Source: an uncultured Deefgea sp. (GTDB lineage Bacteria > Pseudomonadota > Gammaproteobacteria > Burkholderiales > Chitinibacteraceae). Taken from it: a stretch of DNA of 58,105 nt. Of this stretch, positions 54,292 through 58,105 are shown piece after piece (within the stretch, counting starts at the first letter, position 1; each line of letters starts with the position of its first letter). The position numbers and the translations under genes are program-made. Under the pieces are notes generated by a model that was given only the letters and a program-made list of their open reading frames with translations, was not told where the DNA came from and did no database searches. The stretch is from contig NZ_CAMTIA010000017.1 in the NCBI RefSeq assembly GCF_947072475.1, positions 1 through 58,105 on the forward strand, in the 5' to 3' direction.

Positions 54292-55509
54292 TTATTTAGG
54301 TAGTGCTTGCCCTTTTGGCCACAGTAGCCACAGGCTACCGCTTTGCTTCATTTCTCCGGCGAGTTCACCCGCTGCGTCGCCCGTTCCCCAAAAGAAATCG
54401 GCGCGAACACTGCCGCGAATTGCGCCGCCAGTGTCTTGCGCTGCGACTAAACGATGGATGCCGCCAGCGTTATCAGGCCGTGTGGTGGCGATAAACACCA
54501 TGCTGCCCAGAGGGACCGTATTCGGGTCGATGGCGATACTGTACGCCGCAGTGAGTGGCACGCCGAGCGAGCCAATTGGGCCGTCATTACTGGCGGGTAA
54601 GGTGCGGAAAAACACATAGCTTGGATTGCTATTGAGTAATTCATTCACCCGCTTAGGATTAGCTGTGGCCCAAGCCCGAATGCTTTGCATTGAGACTTCA
54701 CTCGCGGGCAGCAAACCTTGTTCGACCAACCAGCGCCCGACGGGTTTATACGGGCGACCATTTTGGTCGGCGTAGCCTAAGCGCAGTTGTTCACCACTGC
54801 TGAGTTGCACGCGCCCTGAGCCTTGGATTTGCAAAAACTGCACGTCCATTGGATCGTTCAGCCAAGCTAACACGGGGGCATTGACGCCATTTTTAACAAT
54901 CTCGGCGCGGTCGGGAAAAGGCACCAGCTTATTGCCAAGCACTTTACCGCGCAGGCGTTTGCCTTTGAGTTCTGGGTAAACGCTATCCAGAGCAACGGTA
55001 ATCATGTCTCGCGGCGGGCCATAAACGGCTTGATTGGCGGTATGGGTCTGCGTGAGGCTACCTGCATAGACGGGCTCGTAATACCCCGTGATGAGTCCAG
55101 TGGTGCTTTGGTCTGGATTTTGTAACTGATAAGGCGTGAGCCGCGTTTGTAAAAACTGGCGAATAGCCGGTGTCGTCAGTGCTACATTGGCGGCGTCTTG
55201 GCAAATCGGCGACCAAATTGGATTTTTTTGTAGCCGAGCGCAGCCATTACGCCACGCTTGAAAACCTTTAAGCAGTTCATCTTGTGACCAAGCCGGTAGC
55301 GCTTGCCAGCTGCTGGCGACATAGCGTGCAGCAGCTGTTGCTGTGGGGCTGGTGGGTTCGGTGCTGGGGGTGACTGGGGATGGGCTAGGTTGCGCTGGCG
55401 GCGAGACTGGTGCAGTGCCGCAGGCGGTAAAAAAACTGGCCAGCAACAAGCTGGCCAGTGTGTGCTTTAACGCCAAAGTAGGACGTTTGGCGGGGCGACG
55501 TTCAATCAT
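54292..55509 (-). CDS. mltA: Membrane-bound lytic murein transglycosylase A
   Basis: Outer-membrane lipoprotein that cleaves peptidoglycan to 1,6-anhydroMurNAc products. The 405-residue precursor has a lipoprotein signal (SLLLASFFTACG), a proline-rich linker, the MltA domain (GLITGYYEPVYAGSLT) and a C-terminal 3D domain with the catalytic Asp in VAAQDTGGAIRG and ADFFWGTGDAAGELAG. It complements the amgK-murU recycling route encoded 27 kb away. Confidence 0.95.
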   Translation of the reverse strand: MIERRPAKRPTLALKHTLASLLLASFFTACGTAPVSPPAQPSPSPVTPSTEPTSPTATAAARYVASSWQALPAWSQDELLKGFQAWRNGCARLQKNPIWSPICQDAANVALTTPAIRQFLQTRLTPYQLQNPDQSTTGLITGYYEPVYAGSLTQTHTANQAVYGPPRDMITVALDSVYPELKGKRLRGKVLGNKLVPFPDRAEIVKNGVNAPVLAWLNDPMDVQFLQIQGSGRVQLSSGEQLRLGYADQNGRPYKPVGRWLVEQGLLPASEVSMQSIRAWATANPKRVNELLNSNPSYVFFRTLPASNDGPIGSLGVPLTAAYSIAIDPNTVPLGSMVFIATTRPDNAGGIHRLVAAQDTGGAIRGSVRADFFWGTGDAAGELAGEMKQSGSLWLLWPKGQALPK

Positions 55510-55522
55510 TGTGATCCGTTAT

Positions 55523-55774
55523 TTAACTGTGTTCAGGGTTAGGGTCGATATTTTGTTTAAAAGCAGCTAAGCCGGCTTTTTGCATTTCGAGGGTTTTAAC
55601 CGTCATTTGCAGCATACCAATTTGCATACTGAGCCATTGCTCAACCGTTTTGCACTCGATAATTTTACGCTCGATTTCTTCTTCAGTCAGCGGTGGAATA
55701 AATGGATTACTCGCACCTTGCTTGAGCATATTGGCAAAAAAGCCAAAGGGATCGCTTGGATTAAACTCACTCAT
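55523..55774 (-). CDS. PhaM-like protein
   Basis: An 83-residue protein with the conserved helical segment TEEEIERKIIECKTVEQW, followed by LSMQIGMLQMTVKTLEMQ, found in PhaM, which in Ralstonia activates the polyhydroxyalkanoate synthase and links granules to the nucleoid. The basic C-terminal tail of Ralstonia PhaM is absent. I chose the ATG at 55774, 7 nt after GAGGAG, overlapping the maeB stop by 8 nt. No PHA synthesis genes are in the window, so the role is inferred. Confidence 0.75.
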   Translation of the reverse strand: MSEFNPSDPFGFFANMLKQGASNPFIPPLTEEEIERKIIECKTVEQWLSMQIGMLQMTVKTLEMQKAGLAAFKQNIDPNPEHS

Positions 55775-58052
55775 TTTTTTGCTCCTCAGCCATTGCCGCT
55801 TCAACCGCAGCCAAGGCGGCCATATTAATAATACGGCGAACGGATGCGGTTGGGGTCAAGATATGCACCGGTTTGGCCATGCCCATCAAAATCGGACCAA
55901 TCGTCACGCCATCGACGGCAGTGGCTTTGAGTAAGTTAAACGAAATATTCGCCGCATCCAAATTCGGCATAATCAGAATATTGGCTTCCCCTTTGAGGCG
56001 GGAATTTGGGAATACCTGCGCCCGAATCGCGGTCGAGAGCGCTGCATCACCATGCATTTCACCATCGATTTCTAATTCTGGCGCTTGCTCGGTGACAATA
56101 CGTAGCGCCTCTTGCATTTTACGTGCTGACGGGCTGTCGTTACTGCCAAAGCTGGAGTGACTCAATAGCGCCGCTTTCGGCGCAATCCCAAATTTACGCA
56201 CCGCTTCAGCCGCCATTAGGGTGATTTCAGCCAATTGTTCGGCGTTCGGGTCGGCATTGACATAGGTGTCGGTGATGAAAATATTGCCCGAATGCAAGAG
56301 CAAAATATTCATTGCCGCCGTCGTTGAGACGCCCGGTTTTAAGCCCAACACATTTTTAATGTGCGCCAAATGATTGTGATACAAACCGTAAGTACCGCAA
56401 ATCATGGCGTCCGCTTCACCACGTTCGACCATTAAAGCGCCGATAAGGGTGGTTTTGCGGCGAACTTCGGCTTTGGCGAGGTCTTCTGAAACGCCTTTGC
56501 GTTGCATGATGCTGTAATACAGCTGCCAGTATTCGCGATAGCGCGGATCATTTTCTGGGTTACACACTTCAAAGTCGATACCTAGGCGAATGCGCAAGCC
56601 GAGCTTTTCAATTCGGGCCTCAATCACCGGCGGGCGGCCGATTAAAATCGGCTGACATAAACGCATGTCGAGTAATTCTTGGACGGCATGCAAGGTGCGT
56701 TCATCTTCACCTTCACAAAACACCACGCGTTTTTGCGCTTTTTTGGCCGCCATAAATACCGGCCGCATAAAGAGGCTGGATTTATACACAAATTGCGTGA
56801 GCTCTTCGATATACGTTGCCCAATCTTCAATCGGGCGAGTCGCGACGCCACTGTCCATCGCCGCTTTGGCTACTGCTGGCGCAATTTTAACGATTAGACG
56901 CGGATCAAATGGGGTTGGGATTAAATATTCTGCGCCAAAAGCCAGTGTTTTTCCGCTATAGGCATTAGCAACCACATCCGATAATTCGGCGTGCGCCAGC
57001 TCAGCAATCGCGTTCACTGCCGCGTGTTTCATCGCCTCATTAATCGTCGTGGCACCGACATCGAGTGCACCACGGAAGATAAATGGGAAGCAAAGTACGT
57101 TATTGACTTGATTTGGATAGTCCGAGCGACCAGTACAAATAATCGCATCCGGGCGCGCAGCGCGGGCTTCTGGCGGCGTGACTTCTGGATTTGGATTGGC
57201 CAAAGCCAAGATCAATGGCGAGGCCGCCATGGTTTTGAGCATTTCGGCGTCAATCGCGCCAGGACCTGATAGCCCTAAGAAAATATCAGCGCCGACTAAC
57301 GCTTGGGCTGGCGTGCGAATGTCGGTGTCGCGCGCGTAGCGTTGCTTGGTTTCATCCAGCGGGCCACGGCCGTTATAAATCACGCCTTTTGAGTCGCAAA
57401 CAAAGATATTGCTTTTTTGTACGCCCAAAGAAACTAGTAAGTCTAAACATGCAATTGCCGCAGCACCGGCGCCTGAGGCGACTAATTTAACGTCGGCGAT
57501 GTTTTTATTGAGTAAGGCGAGGGCGTTTTTGACCGCAGCGCCGACAATAATCGCCGTGCCATGCTGGTCATCATGAAATACCGGAATATTCATTCGCTCG
57601 CGAAGTTTTTTTTCTACATAAAAACACTCGGGCGCTTTAATGTCTTCGAGGTTGATACCGCCAAAAGTCGGTTCCAGTGAAGCAATGATTTCAATCAGTT
57701 TGTCGGGATCGTTTTCGTCGATTTCGATATCAAAAACGTCGATGCCGGCGAATTTTTTAAATAAAACGCCTTTGCCTTCCATTACCGGTTTGCCAGCCAG
57801 AGGCCCAATATTGCCTAGGCCTAAAACCGCAGTGCCATTGGTGACCACGGCGACTAAATTGCCGCGCGCGGTTAAATTGCGCGCTTCAGAGGGGTCGGCA
57901 ACGATGGCATCGCAAGCGGCCGCCACGCCAGGAGAGTAGGCCAGAGCTAAGTCGCGTTGGCTGGCTAATCCTTTGGTGGGTACGACTTGAATCTTGCCCG
58001 GTTTTGGGAAACGGTGATATTCAAGTGCTTTCTTTCTGAGTTCTTCGTCCAT
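55767..58052 (-). CDS. maeB: NADP-dependent malic enzyme with phosphotransacetylase-like domain
   Basis: Oxidative decarboxylation of malate to pyruvate. The 761-residue protein has the malic enzyme part ([52 protein letters not shown]) over about the first 430 residues and a phosphate acetyl/butyryl transferase-like domain after it, which in MaeB is regulatory rather than catalytic. Length matches MaeB. The ATG at 58052 is 53 nt from the window end, so its promoter is not visible. It is co-transcribed with the PhaM-like gene and perhaps mltA. Confidence 0.96.
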   Translation of the reverse strand: MDEELRKKALEYHRFPKPGKIQVVPTKGLASQRDLALAYSPGVAAACDAIVADPSEARNLTARGNLVAVVTNGTAVLGLGNIGPLAGKPVMEGKGVLFKKFAGIDVFDIEIDENDPDKLIEIIASLEPTFGGINLEDIKAPECFYVEKKLRERMNIPVFHDDQHGTAIIVGAAVKNALALLNKNIADVKLVASGAGAAAIACLDLLVSLGVQKSNIFVCDSKGVIYNGRGPLDETKQRYARDTDIRTPAQALVGADIFLGLSGPGAIDAEMLKTMAASPLILALANPNPEVTPPEARAARPDAIICTGRSDYPNQVNNVLCFPFIFRGALDVGATTINEAMKHAAVNAIAELAHAELSDVVANAYSGKTLAFGAEYLIPTPFDPRLIVKIAPAVAKAAMDSGVATRPIEDWATYIEELTQFVYKSSLFMRPVFMAAKKAQKRVVFCEGEDERTLHAVQELLDMRLCQPILIGRPPVIEARIEKLGLRIRLGIDFEVCNPENDPRYREYWQLYYSIMQRKGVSEDLAKAEVRRKTTLIGALMVERGEADAMICGTYGLYHNHLAHIKNVLGLKPGVSTTAAMNILLLHSGNIFITDTYVNADPNAEQLAEITLMAAEAVRKFGIAPKAALLSHSSFGSNDSPSARKMQEALRIVTEQAPELEIDGEMHGDAALSTAIRAQVFPNSRLKGEANILIMPNLDAANISFNLLKATAVDGVTIGPILMGMAKPVHILTPTASVRRIINMAALAAVEAAMAEEQKNE

Positions 58053-58105
58053 GATCTGCCCCTGGTGCGTGTATCGATGTGAGTTGATGCTGGGGGAATA
58101 TGGCG

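Overview
The window looks like a chromosomal segment of a Gram-negative betaproteobacterium, most likely order Neisseriales and near the Chitinibacter/Deefgea/Iodobacter group. The evidence is gene content and order: ntrYX behind rsmB, def-fmt-htpX, dprA-smg-topA, rsmA-pdxA-surA-lptD next to amgK-murU, a pyrB-pyrC' pair, and a neisserial-style NtrX. Species is not assigned. There is no rRNA, tRNA, CRISPR array, prophage or transposase gene. Most of the window is core chromosome with short intergenic repeats.

Layout. 1-7779 (minus) is a colinear run def, fmt, htpX, rsmB, a DUF4390 gene, ntrY and ntrX (ntrX runs off the left edge). 7950-15638 (plus) holds a LysM protein, dprA, smg, topA and a large GGDEF-EAL protein. 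15721-19893 (minus) is a glutamate/aspartate ABC importer (gltIJKL) plus an extra ATPase. 19948-25359 (minus) is envelope and RNA maintenance (rsmA, pdxA, surA, lptD), divergent from amgK-murU, which recycle cell-wall sugars. 27903-29903 is transketolase. 30248-37186 is mixed: a copper chaperone, a CheY/CheC/diguanylate cyclase cluster, tonB, arfB, a YkgJ protein, an MFS exporter and two unrecognised proteins. 37613-38647 is class II fructose-bisphosphate aldolase.

The most interesting block is 38817-45749 (minus): rsbR, rsbS, rsbT and rsbX homologues, then a 1070-residue hybrid histidine kinase and an HD-GYP response regulator. This reads as a stressosome whose output is a phosphorelay and c-di-GMP turnover rather than sigma-B. 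Its RsbR has an N-terminal domain with globin-coupled-sensor hallmarks, including a candidate proximal His99, so oxygen or another haem ligand is a plausible input. A photolyase gene lies just upstream on the same strand.

47583-58052 contains a GntR (YtrA-type) regulator with a palindromic candidate operator and an ABC exporter, then yqgE, ruvX, pyrB and a pseudo-dihydroorotase pyrC', then mltA, a PhaM-like gene and maeB on the minus strand. Three kinds of intergenic inverted repeat recur: GGGTAT-ended hairpins (five sites), CGCAGAG-type palindromes on both sides of pyrB, and one 274-bp element with 26-bp terminal inverted repeats after pyrC'.
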